Part shown: in pieces, positions 44,701-55,119 of the stretch
Layout of the letters: each line of letters starts with the position of its first letter
Numbering within the stretch: position 1 is the first letter of the stretch
From: Piper betle
Taxonomy: Eukaryota > Streptophyta > Magnoliopsida > Piperales > Piperaceae
Reading direction: 5' to 3'
Assembly (NCBI GenBank): GCA_033002965.1
Contig: JAURVB010002728.1
Location: 185,442 to 249,441, forward strand
DNA length: 64,000 nt
Made by a program: the position numbers and the translations under genes
Notes under the pieces: generated by a model
What the model was told of the DNA's origin: nothing
Seen by the model: the letters and a program-made list of their open reading frames with translations, nothing else
The model's database searches: none

Positions 44701-47445
44701 TAAATTTAAAACTCCAAAGTTATTAGTTTAAGTAAATATATTCTGAACTGAACCAATTCAAGGCATTGCTTTGCAAAACTAGCACTAAATCAATCCAAAT
44801 GTATAGAAAACCAAAAGGAAGGATGTATCCCCATCTTTTTCATAAATTTGTTGTTGATATCTAGCTAAGCTCTATAGTGGGGGAAATGGATAGAATTGTT
44901 GGGCTAGTTTTGAATTAACAAAGGATGGAGACGAACTCTAAAGGTGGTACCATCCCTCCCAATCCCATTTTGTGCCTTTTGTTGTGGACAATAGCATGAA
45001 AGGTGACGACTCAAGAGATTGGAAATGGTCGTGGTGGCTATTAGAGTCAATATTGAGATGTTGGGGACTACAGGTGATACTTTCTGTGAAGGTGGAGGGG
45101 GATTCGAATAGATTCAGAATGATTAGAAGTGGTAATAATAGTAGAATTTTGCTCAACCGATGACATAAATAAGGAGAAATTCGTATGCTTATTAGCAACA
45201 AGGGTCTCTGGTATAGCATGACTAGCAACTTGGGCGGGTGCATTTCCTTGTAGTGTCGATGTGAGTGATGGGGAACTCGCTGACAAATCAGGAACAAATC
45301 TTGGCACATTGCCAATCTCCAAAGAAAGTGACTTCAACGTTTGTTGAATATTGTCCAATCATTGGTGACTCTCCATGTGAGAAATATTCTTTACTTCAAA
45401 TAGACTGGAATAGTTGTGTCATCTTGCACGACATCTTTCTTTGTTGGTACCAAAACCAACCTCCTTCCATTATTCATAAATGCATAATGATTGAGATGAG
45501 GATAATAGCATACATTATGCTTAATAAACCATGATCTTCCTAAGAATAAATGACATGGCTCAAGAGGAACAATATAACACCAAATTTCATCTAAAAAGCT
45601 ACAAAATTTGAATGCAACTTGGCACTAATGTGTGATCTCAAAGACAAGATGATGAGGTGATAATTCTATGCAAAATGGTTCCAAAAGATGTTTTGCATAT
45701 AAACCAAGTTTCTTTACAACCATCTCACAAATGTAATCGTCACCCACTTCTTGATGATTTATAATCACTTTGCTCTTGCATGATCATTAAATATGCAGCT
45801 AGTAGAAAAGTTACTATTGCTCAAACCATCTTCTAAGTATAAGCTACAATACTTTCATCATAAATATCAAAATAAATGGTAGAATACTTCACAAAAGTTC
45901 AAAATTGTTCCCTATTTTTTTTAATAAATAAAATATGGGGTAGCAGGGGTGGATTATTGCGTCTTTTGGAAGGGCTAACTGATGGTGGAAAGAGGTGGAG
46001 ATGAGTGTCTACAAATTGGTGATGATGACAACTGTAGACGACAAATAGGTCACCAATGCAAAGAGAATTGAGGTTATGATAACCAATTTGGTGCAACTTG
46101 CTATGGGAACTGCTAAATTAACAACTACTCCTACATAACAAAAGATAAAAGGGCTCTCAATCATTTTCAAATCATCTGAAACTTTTTTTCACAAAGAGAT
46201 GACCTTATATTTATTGGCTTACAAGTTAAACTAAATTGTAAATACCCTAGTAAATGCAATGCATCTTATTCCTTAGTCTTTCTAAAACTCTCCTACTAGT
46301 AAAAGGTATAACTTTCATATTAGTAAAGGATGTTATGTGAATGCATTGCATTAGTGAATAGTGGAATGACAATGATGAGACATAGAAACATACGAGAGAA
46401 AAGCATATGATTACTAATTCATGTGGACCTTTTACTCCAATATGATGCTAACTTCCTTTCAACAGCAAGAAATGGCATACCTTCTACAACTAACCCATAG
46501 TAAAAAAGGAATAGCAGATGATTTATCGGGGATGAAGTCAATTGTTCAAGCAAGACCTGTGAAGAACAGGAGTAATAAATAAGGGGAATGCAGATAAATG
46601 TAGAGATTGTGAAAATATAATCCTTAAAGATGTCAACTACTGACTCCATTATACTGACACATGGTAAGTTAGATTAATGCATCATCCCTCGTGGAGTATT
46701 AAGAAAAAGAAAAAGAAAAACAAGGGTGATGATGAGATAGATAACCTTCTTTGCAACAGTTTTTTTATCCTTCTTGCCCTTGAAAATCATGTCAAGCAAC
46801 TTGTGCATAAAATGCCCGAACGGCCCTCCATACGCGAATCCAAACAGCTACACATTTTGGAAATATAAATAAGTTTTAGTAAGGACAATAAACCTCATAA
46901 AAAAAAGACACTTCAATTTTTAAGTCAATATGAGCTAGTCTGAGATAAAGAAAAGAGATGTTATCGGGTAATGTCCCGCTCCAAACTTTCACAGAGCTGA
47001 AACTTTCAAAATAATCCAAGTTGTTTGTTGTTTCAGAAAAATTTTCAAGCACATGGCATACAGAATTTAAACATGAAAAGTGCCACCAGGTCAAAGAAAC
47101 GGATTTTAGCATCAAATAAAGAAAACTTCAAACGTAAATCATTTTTAGCACGCACAACTTTGAGAAGCAGCCTCTTCAACTGTATCCTCTGAAACCCAGA
47201 AAGCTTCTGAGCAGCCGTGTCACTAATACCCGCCAAAACCCCTGCTGTAATCGCCTGCACAACACCCCAAACTTGTCATACAAACCATAAAAACAAAAAC
47301 TCACAGAAAAATACAACACATTGTTTCATGAATCAGCAAGACATGATCGTTGATAGCTGACCCATCACCCCACCTTGGTCCGCAGCGGATGGAGCTGCAG
47401 CTCAACCAAGTAGCCATTCCAGGCCCTCTTCGCCAAAGTTCCCAT
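41767..47445 (-). CDS. PMP22: Peroxisomal membrane protein PMP22 (Mpv17/PMP22 family)
   Basis: A small integral membrane protein of the peroxisome, with four predicted hydrophobic spans. Seven exons in transcript order: 47374-47445, 47156-47254, 46746-46847, 46481-46556, 42133-42203, 41949-42034, 41767-41821; phases all agree and the 186-residue product has no stop. Landmarks: WNGYLVELQLHPLRTK at the N-terminus, AITAGVLAGISDTAAQKLSG, LFGFAYGGPFGHFMHKLLD, the basic KGKKDKKTVAKK loop, LLEQLTSSPINHLLFLFYYG, RPWAQVKSTVRKQYPSVQ, and the family signature WPLVGWINHQYMPLQFRV, then GIFLNLRARSMA near the end. Intron 4 is 4277 bp (42204-46480) and is filled with LTR-retroelement debris, whereas the other introns are 100 to 310 bp. 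The gene itself looks intact and functional. Confidence 0.95.
43401..43674 (-). repeat. LTR copy A of gypsy-like family, in PMP22 intron 4
   Basis: Related to copies B, C and D below. On the minus strand it follows a purine-rich stretch with AGGACAAGTTCTTTCC, typical of the 3' end of an internal region, and ends before a sequence like a tRNA-Met primer site (TGGTTATC-type). This suggests a 3' LTR in minus orientation. Confidence 0.6.
44283..44594 (-). repeat. LTR copy B of gypsy-like family, in PMP22 intron 4
   Basis: On the minus strand it begins TGATGCAATGCATC after a purine tract (AAAGAAGAAGAG) and shares the AACAAAAGAT, TTATATTTATAGGCTTACAA and TCTTATTCCTTAGTCTTT blocks with copies A and C. 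A leader block preceding it (44166-44282) duplicates one at 43284-43400. Confidence 0.65.
44595..46088 (-). mobile_element. Degenerate internal region of an LTR retroelement between LTR copies B and C
   Basis: Flanked by two related LTRs in the same orientation. A primer-binding-like GGTTATCA motif adjoins LTR C. Minus-strand frames around 45358-44938 look like the start of a gag-type polyprotein but are broken; no protease, RT or integrase can be recognised, so the element is either internally deleted or non-autonomous. Confidence 0.5.
46089..46353 (-). repeat. LTR copy C of gypsy-like family, in PMP22 intron 4
   Basis: TGGTGCAACTTGCTATGGGA at the left and AATGCATTGCATTA at the right delimit a copy about 265 bp long; read on the minus strand it would be the 5' LTR of the degenerate element in 44595-46088. 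Its right end lies about 130 bp from PMP22 exon 4. Confidence 0.65.
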
Positions 47446-48151
47446 CTTCACACGGAACCAACAAGCACCCACTTACCAGCTGCGAGGTAAATATGTAAGG
47501 GTTACTCTTACGCGGTCATCTCCACCGCACGCACAGCCGGCCGCTCAGTACCGGCGCAGAACAAGAAGAAAAAACTATCATTTGAAAGGGAATCAATTAG
47601 AGAATCGTAGAGGAATCATACCGGTGATGATCTCTGTAATTTGTCGAGACTCTTGCTTCGATCTTAACGCTCGAGAGCAGCAATCCAAGTATCCAACGAC
47701 TGTGGAGAAGGAGAGAATCTGATGGTCGACGACGCCAGTGACAGGTGGCTGGATTCTGTCGTGTGCCTCGTGGTCGGTACTCCACGTCCATTTAGTTTTG
47801 TCCGTGACCGCTTGACTCGCCACGGTCAGTTAGTTGCTAGTGAAGGTTGGTGACCACGAGTGATCCCCAAGTGAGTTGTCGGTCCGAATTCGGCTTTTTA
47901 TGATTTCTACGCCACGCTATGCGGTTTGTACTAAAAATAAAATTTTAATTTTATATATAATTTTTTTATTAAATAATAAGATAAATTATAATATTTTAAT
48001 ATTTTATACATAATTTCTAATTAATTTTTAATCCTAATAAAATAAAAAAGGTAAATTATAATAATTTCATTTTTTTCAAAATAAGTCTTAATAAGAAATT
48101 GAAGTTAGTTGAGTTTTCTTAAAAATTTCGGTTAATTGGATTTGACCTTGG

Positions 48152-48192
<41 letters not shown>

Positions 48193-49068
48193 TATTATTA
48201 TTATTATTATATGAAATTAAAAATTAAAGTTAATCAGATAACCTGTGACCGAAATATTATTATTATTATTTTATTATTATTAAATTTTAATCCGAAATGT
48301 TTTTATTATTTTTTTTATTTTTATTAAATTTTAATTGATTAAATCTCCTAGAATTTTTTGAGTTTCTGAGAGTAGATAAATATAGATATAGATAAAATCA
48401 GGTTTAATTTGTATTTATTTAAATTTTATTTATTATTTTGAAATTATGATTTTGTCGTAATTAAATATACATATTTAAAAGCTATAACAACTCTCTTGTT
48501 AGTTTTTATTAATATTTTAGGGGGCATGTGGCACATGAGGAGTTAAATAAAGAACAAATTTCATCGTTCCTCAACTATTACCATTTATAAAAATCATTTC
48601 TTTACCATGTATTGATCAAGCCAAACCGATTATGAGAGACACCGAAAGAGCATCTTGTTATTCGGTTTGTAGACATGAATTTTTCAGCCATGCTGCTTTA
48701 TGATCTTGGCGAGTCACGTAGCATCTATTAAGTGGCATGGACCTCGATCTCTTGGGCAATCGATCCATCTGAGTTGTAGGAGAGATTGGAGCATGAGAAC
48801 TTATTTCTTCGCAGCAGACATACAAGTGCATTAACAATTAAGGAAGACTACTTAAATCTAGAAAATCCACAAGTGAAAGAAGGCGTAGTTAAAGTTTGTA
48901 GCATACAAATTTACTCAAACCGGAAAACTCAAAACTCAAAGCTAAAAGATGAGTTTCGCCATGTACAAGAAGCTCAAAGAAAGAAAGAAATGTATATGCC
49001 ACTCACGCATGCAGCTCTGAGCATGATCGTACCTTCCTCTGAAACCTTCGATCAGTCGATGTCTCTGT
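47446..49068. other. Intergenic between PMP22 and LEA gene, with (ATT)n arrays
   Basis: The left 350 bases hold the PMP22 promoter and perhaps a non-coding first exon. (ATT)n arrays occupy about 48155-48211 and 48256-48283. No gene is recognised; the long plus-strand frame at 48786-49475 is mostly a shadow of the LEA gene. Confidence 0.5.
48155..48211. repeat. (ATT)n trinucleotide array
   Basis: Near-perfect (ATT)n tract of about 55 bases, interrupted once by ATATT. Confidence 0.85.
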
Positions 49069-49734
49069 TCACCTTCCCTCCCTCGCCGCCCTCCTCCGGG
49101 CCGCCCCCGACTCCACCTCCGAAGCACTGTCCTTCCCCACCACTGTCTCCTTTATCTTCTTGGCCGTCTCCTTGGCCGCCCCCCACGCCCCCACCACCGT
49201 CTCCTTCGCCTTCTCTCCCAGGTTCTGCACTGCCTCCGTCGTCTCCGCCGTATTCCTGGCTGCCTCGGCCGTGCGGTCCTTCACCTCCCCTGACTTCTCC
49301 GCCGCCCGGCCCCCCTTCCCTCGTCTTCTCCTCAGCGCTCTCCGCCGCCTCGACGGTCCAATCCTTGGCAGCAGCGGCCTTCTCCTTGGCCTTCTCTGCC
49401 CCTTCCCTAGCAGTCGCCTTCGCCCTCTCCGATGCCTCCCCCGCCTTCTCCTTAGCCCGCTCTACTCCATCATAGTCCTGCATTAATTACAGTACAAACC
49501 AGATTCGCAAAGCCCATCGCATTTATATATTTTTAGCAACACCGGTACGGCGAATATTTAACAAACTAAAAAACAGTTCACGAAGAAACTATTGCATGCC
49601 GCATGATCGGAGGATATGGAGCTAGAGGTAGTGACAAGCCGGGTCGCTCTCCGGCCCGAAGGAAGTAGTGGGAGCTTGACAGATCTAGTGGAGAAGCTGC
49701 AAGCGGAGCCTTTAGCTATGAAAAGAGAAGCCAT
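49069..49734 (-). CDS. Late embryogenesis abundant protein (LEA_4, group 3) with organelle presequence; frame break
   Basis: Group 3 LEA proteins are disordered proteins that fold into amphipathic helices on drying and protect membranes and proteins. Two exons: 49582-49734 and 49069-49477, joined in phase. Exon 1 codes for a Ser/Arg-rich, acid-poor leader (MASLFIAKGSACSFSTRSVK and following), which suggests a mitochondrion or plastid. Exon 2 has the Ala/Lys/Glu 11-residue repeats of the family (ERAKEKAGEASERAKATARE, AEKAKEKAAAAK, and later AEAARNTAETTEAVQNLGEK, ETVVGAWGAAKETAKKIKET). The two repeat stretches are in different frames: the six-C run at 49310-49315 has one base too many (or two too few). 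With the frame restored the protein is about 186 residues and stops at 49069. An RY seed element is present upstream. Confidence 0.8.
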
Positions 49735-50364
49735 TATTGTCTTATAGATTCTTCCCTATTATAAGACTTGCTTCACGATGTTGCATGCAACAGTAGTAGC
49801 AGTGAGAAGAGTTTTGTAACGGAGGAGAGGGAGGAAAAAGGTGGCGCGGGTGTGCGAGGGAAGAGAACACCTGAGTACGTACTGACACCTGCATGCATGG
49901 TGGCCGATTTTGTTAACACGTTTCATTGATGACCTCCCACTTGCTAAGCCTTGCGCTGTGGACGGTGACACCTGGGAATTGACCTCGTCAGTTAAATAAA
50001 CTTATCTTAGATGACTGTTTTCCATTTTATTATTATTTTCATCTTAGCTGATTAATTAATATATTATTATATTCATTGAAAGCTTATTAAATTCCTTTAT
50101 TTTATACGAAGTTGATTATTTAGTTGTTTTTTTTGCTAAAACAAATATACTATTTAGTTGCAATAACCAAGGCTATCATTAATTATATTAAAAAAAGCAA
50201 TCAATTAGCTTGATAGTTGCAAACCTTTTTTTATCAGCATATCAACTTGTTCATCAATTACTTGCCTATATCATAAACTCTATAAAAGAAGTTTAATTTT
50301 TTCAAATTAAGCAAAAGAAGTTTATTAGATAAAAGAGTTGGCATGCACTTATGAAAATCTTATC

Positions 50365-50404
<40 letters not shown>

Positions 50405-50608
50405 TAATAACGCTTTGTTTCTCATGATAACAATATTCCCACTGTGAAGCTTTTATCTTTTTCACCTTTTTTTGGATAAAAGCCAATGGTTGAAGGTCAA
50501 AACATAACAACAAATTACATCAAAAAGAAAAGGAGAAACAAAAGAGAGATGGCCTTTCAATGACAAATTCTGTACAAAGTTGTAAGGACAAGGGTCTAAG
50601 CTTCATTT
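49735..50608. other. LEA promoter region and (TA)n array
   Basis: Contains the upstream region of the LEA gene and a (TA)n tract at about 50368-50399. The right end borders the 3' UTR of the LEUNIG-like gene. No other coding sequence is seen. Confidence 0.5.
49892..49899 (-). promoter_or_regulatory. RY/Sph element (CATGCATG) upstream of the LEA gene
   Basis: The palindromic CATGCATG lies 158 bases before the LEA start codon. RY elements bind ABI3/FUS3-type B3 factors in seeds, in keeping with the LEA product. An ACGT-core (TACGTA at about 49876-49881) lies nearby. Confidence 0.45.
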
Positions 50609-53146
50609 CTAGAGCCTAACACACTGATCGTGGCCTGCGGATGCAACAAGTCTGCCATTAATGGAGCTTGAGAGTGCAGCAACCATCCCTTCGTGTCCTG
50701 TAGTCAACGATGCCCACTCTTTCGTTGGTTCCCGCAATTCGATTGTCTAAACCACTTGCAACAGACGAAATCATTTATCATGCCTTAACTGGCTCAAAAC
50801 AGAAAACCGGTTCTTTGGTGTACATTGTCAATGAACTGTGCTAGCTCATTGAAGACAGATGATTAGGAAATATATATGAGTACCATGTGGTTACAGTTTT
50901 TGAATCAATGTTTGACGTGAAAATCTCTGTTCAGAGAAGTTTGCAATGGTATATTATGATTTACAAGGCCACTCTGATATGTGTTTGTAAAATAGTTTTT
51001 ATTTTCATATAGACGAAATCTATTTTGGAGAACTCTTTATCTGATAGCCTCCAACAACCAGAAGCATGGAGTAACCAATGGAAAATACAGGACTGAAACT
51101 TGTTGCCATTAGACTTCGTTTGCTATATCACCCTGAATTAGCAGACGAAACACGCGCACAATCCTCACTAACAGAAGCCATATAGTCACCAGTCGGGTGC
51201 CAGCAAATGCATATTACTTTCTTGCTATGTCCCTGATGTAGGAATGAAGTACTAGTTAGGTTTGCTTTCCAGAATTAGAAAGAAGTGCTTACAAACTGAA
51301 AATCTCACAATACGACCTCGCATGAAACTTGAAGCGCATCAGTTTCAATGTCGATCATGTTGATTGAATTACTAAGAGCAAGCAAGAGTTTACCACTATG
51401 TGGCTGGATCCTAACCTTTGTGTTCCCCCTGAAATGCATTATCAGACTAGAACATTTTAGTATAATAACTCGGACTCCACTACTTTTATACCATACTGTG
51501 CAACACACATCTCATTTTGAAAGAAATTTTGGGAAGAGGGAAAGAAAAACCTTTGACAGGCACATTAGAATAATTGCCAATACGTACAAACCTCAGCAGC
51601 ATCCCAAATGAAGATGACGCCATGATAAATGTGTTTAGTCCAAAACGAACATTGGTAATTAATAGATCGTGCTCCTCGGGGAGAGTTTGAAAACTGTAGT
51701 CAATCAGCTTCAAAATTGTAACCTGATAAAAAGAAACTAATTTAGAGTTGTGAATGAAAACAATAAGAGGGGGAGTTTATTTGACTAACCACCTTTTTAT
51801 CATGACCAGCACTAGCTAATAGCTTCCCATCTGATGAGAAATCGCAACACAAGACCTTGCCTGTACTTGAGTGCAGGCAACTTACCTGGGCAAAAGTCAA
51901 TCCTGCATATGCCACTACATTCAGTTTAAACAAAGAAGAGTGTTTGTAATCGGAGACCATCCAAACTTTGTAGAACTTACCTTTTAGTTCACTCAAGGGT
52001 TTTGAAAATTTTTTCATGGGGTCCAATAATGCAGGCTCTGTGTTATCTTTTTCACCATTAAATGATACTGTTTCGATATTATTATGGGAGGATTCACCAT
52101 CTACATTAGCTACACGTTCCTATAGGTTTATCTTCTACATAACAAATCCGAGATTATCAGAATGCAATATTTTATTGCAAAACACTTGAAAGAAATGTTA
52201 CTGTATCTCTCGTCGTTTTCTCTGTGCCATCAGAAACGTGGGTTCCTTGCTTCCTAGATGGACGCTGGCCTGATATTGAATCAGATATTGGGACGCTTAC
52301 TCCACGAGCCAGGATAGTACGCCCAGCTCCAGATGGTAACTTTTTCTTCTTTTTCTTGTACTGAAGTTGTCAATTATAGGCACAAATTTACTTAAAAAGA
52401 CCTCATTGACGTCTTAAGAAAATACTTAGAAACCTGATTTCTTTATTGTTAGTGAAGCGTATTTAACCAAATTATATGGCATTTAATTTGTGTTTCCTTA
52501 ATGCAATGCCAAAAATCATGCTCAGATAACCGCATATGCCATAGACAACTCTTTCCACTAGATTACCTAGATGTATGATAGAAAAGCTATGTTCTACAAA
52601 TCTTCATTGCCAAAGGACATTTTGATATTAATAAACCCATGCATTCCCACCAGAACAATGAAACCAAGAATGTACAACGAATCTAAGAAATCATTTACCT
52701 CATTTAAAGGATTTGACTGGTTGCACTTTCCTTTTAACGCTCCACGAAGAACATTCGTAGCCTGATGAAACCACACCAGCAAAGCTTCTGAGATACATGA
52801 TACCATACCAACTTCTTATTTGGATGGAAATATGGCACGACCAGATGCTCTCCATTCAACTATTGGGGCTGGTCAGGGTTTTGAAAGAATGTCTTTAGCA
52901 TTAGACGCTCAATATTGGAGCATATTTCTTCAGTTAACTGTACGCATGTTCCATCTCTGTTGAATATGTACCACCCAGTCTAGGTCCCATATTCAAGCCT
53001 TCATATAATTTAAAGATATCAGTAAAATCACAAGACAAATAGCTTCAGAGGGTTAACTACAGCTAACAACGTGAGCAATTAATGGCTCCTGCTCACTTGT
53101 GCTCTTTGTTAGCCTCAAATAAGAAAAGGCTCCGGCCCAATCAATT

Positions 53147-53206
53147 TGGTGCAAATTGCTATGGGAACTGCTAAATTAACAACTACTACATAATAAAAGA
53201 TAAAAC
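53147..53206 (-). repeat. LTR fragment copy D of gypsy-like family
   Basis: TGGTGCAAATTGCTATGGGA followed by ACTGCTAAATTAACAACTAC matches the left part of LTR copy C (46089-46353) nearly base for base, then breaks off close to the start of the copia element. Confidence 0.65.
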
Positions 53207-53224
53207 TTCAAATGCAAGAAAAAT

Positions 53225-55119
53225 TAGAAACAAAAAGGCACTAGCATGGATGGAAGATTATGCTTCTGGTGAAGGTCTTTCTGATGAAGATGTGCAAGCT
53301 AACATGGTTTTATTTACTAATTCAGATCCAGACTGTTATGAGGAAGCAATGAAATATGAAAAATGGAGGCATGCTATGAATAGAGAAATAAATTCAATCA
53401 AGAAGAATGGTACCTGGTGTCTTACTGAATTGCTAAAGGGAGCTAAAATAATTGGAGTCAAATGGGTCTATAAAACAAAATTGAATGAGCATGGGGAGGT
53501 GGAGAAGTACAAGGCCCATTTGGTTGCAAAGGGCTACACACAGCAACACGGAGTTGATTACGAAGAAGTATTTGCTCCAATAGCTCGCACGGACACAATG
53601 CGAATGATCTTATCCCTCGCAGCACAAAGAAGTTGGAATGTGTTCCAACTCGATGTGAAGTCAGCCTTCCTTCACGGGGAACTCATCGAAGATGTTAATG
53701 TTGAGCAACCAATAGGCTATGAGATAAAGAGTGAGGAACATAAAGTGTACAAGCTTAACAAAGCATTGTACAGACTCAAACAGGCGCCGAGAGCATGGTT
53801 TAGTTGGATTGAGTCATGTTTCTTGAGAGAACATTTTGAGAAAGACGATAGTGGTCAGACTCTCTTTACCAAAATTAACAAACAAGCTAAACCTTTAATC
53901 ATTAGCTTGTATGTTAATGATTTAATTTATACTGAAAATGACAAGGTTATGATGTGTGAGTTTAAAAATTCTATGATGAAGAAGTTTGATATGTCAGATT
54001 TTGGCAAGATGAGGTATTTCCTCGGTATTGAAGTAGTGCAGTATGATGGGGGAATATTTATAATTCAAAAAAGGTATGTAATGAAAGTTCTTCGAATGTT
54101 TGGGTTGGAGCATAGTAATTCAGTCCAAAATCCGATCAATCCAGGTTTCAAAATTTCTAAAGATGAAAATGGAGTGGAAGTGGATGGCTCATTCTACAAG
54201 CAGTTGGTGGGAAGAATGATGTATCTAACAGCCACAAGGCCTGACATAATGTATGCTGTCAGCTTGGTTAGTAGATATATGTCAACGCCAACAGAACTCC
54301 ATCTATTAGCAGCCAAGAGAATTTTGTGTTACTTGCAAGGAACCACAGGTTTTAATATTCTTTACAAGAAGGGAGGGAATAGGGAATTGATTGGATTCAC
54401 TGATAGTGACTGTGCTAGTTGTGTGGAAGCCTGGAAAAGCACATCAGGATATGTTTTTATTCTGAGTGGAGCTATAGTGGCATGGTCCTCACGCAAACAA
54501 CCAATAGTAACACTTAGCATAACTGAGGCTGAGTTCGTTGCAGCTGCAGCATGTACTTGTCAAGCAATATGGATGAAAAGGGTGCTGGTGAAGCTGGGTT
54601 ATGAAGGTAGTGAGAGTTCCATCATCTTCTAGCGACCATAGCTCATCCATCAAGTTGGCAAAGAACCCTATAATGCATGGCAGAAGCAAGCACATTGATG
54701 TGCGGTTTCATTTTCTGCGTGATTTGGTGAATAAAGGGGTAGTGCAGTTGAGATATTGTAGAACACAGTAACAAATTGCAGACTTACTTACCAAACCGCT
54801 CAAACTAGAGTCATTTTAGGAGTTTAGATAGAAGTTGGGAATATGTGATGCACCAAAAGTAAACTAACTAATGTAGTCTAGTTTAGGGGAGGGAATGATA
54901 CGATTTAGTTTGTTATTCTGTTAGAATAAATGTCCTAGTCTTTAGGAGTCGTTGCCATTTTAATTTTAATGTTGGTCAAGTCTGTTACGATGTTTCTAGT
55001 TGTAACGTGGGCTGTAGTTTGTTTTAGCTCTGTGAAGCTATTTATAGTTGCTATTACTCATTTAATAATTAAGTCATTGCCAGATTGTTCTTTGCACTCT
55101 TGTTTCAATTTATCTAACA
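53225..55119 (+). mobile_element. 5'-truncated Ty1/copia retrotransposon (RT, RNase H, 3' LTR) with mutated RT active site
   Basis: An uninterrupted reading frame at 53250-54632 covers the end of the integrase-linked region and the whole reverse transcriptase and most of RNase H (VKWVYKTKLNEHGEVEKYKA, FAPIARTDTMRMILSLAA, LDVKSAFLHGEL, KQAPRAW, MRYFLGIEV, TATRPDIMYA). A frame slip near 54620 is followed by the typical copia end (KLAKNPIMHGRSKHIDVRFH). The catalytic YVDD box reads YVND and the RNase H DSDWAG motif reads DSDCAS, so it cannot be active. A polypurine tract (TTTAGGGGAGGGA) precedes the 3' LTR. The 5' half is missing. It lies inside the LEUNIG-like gene. Confidence 0.92.
54896..55119 (+). 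repeat. 3' LTR of the copia element
   Basis: Starts TGATACGATTTAG directly after the polypurine tract and ends TTATCTAACA, about 224 bp with TG...CA ends. It contains TATTTATAG and CATTTAATAATTAA promoter/poly(A)-like AT tracts. No 5' partner exists in the window. Confidence 0.65.

Noticed and set aside
47593..47823. 76-codon minus frame upstream of PMP22
   Set aside because: No family similarity; it lies in the expected promoter/5' leader of PMP22 and is not in frame with it.
48786..49475. 229-codon Ser/Pro-rich plus frame
   Set aside because: Its second half is antisense to the LEA gene; the first half has no recognisable features.
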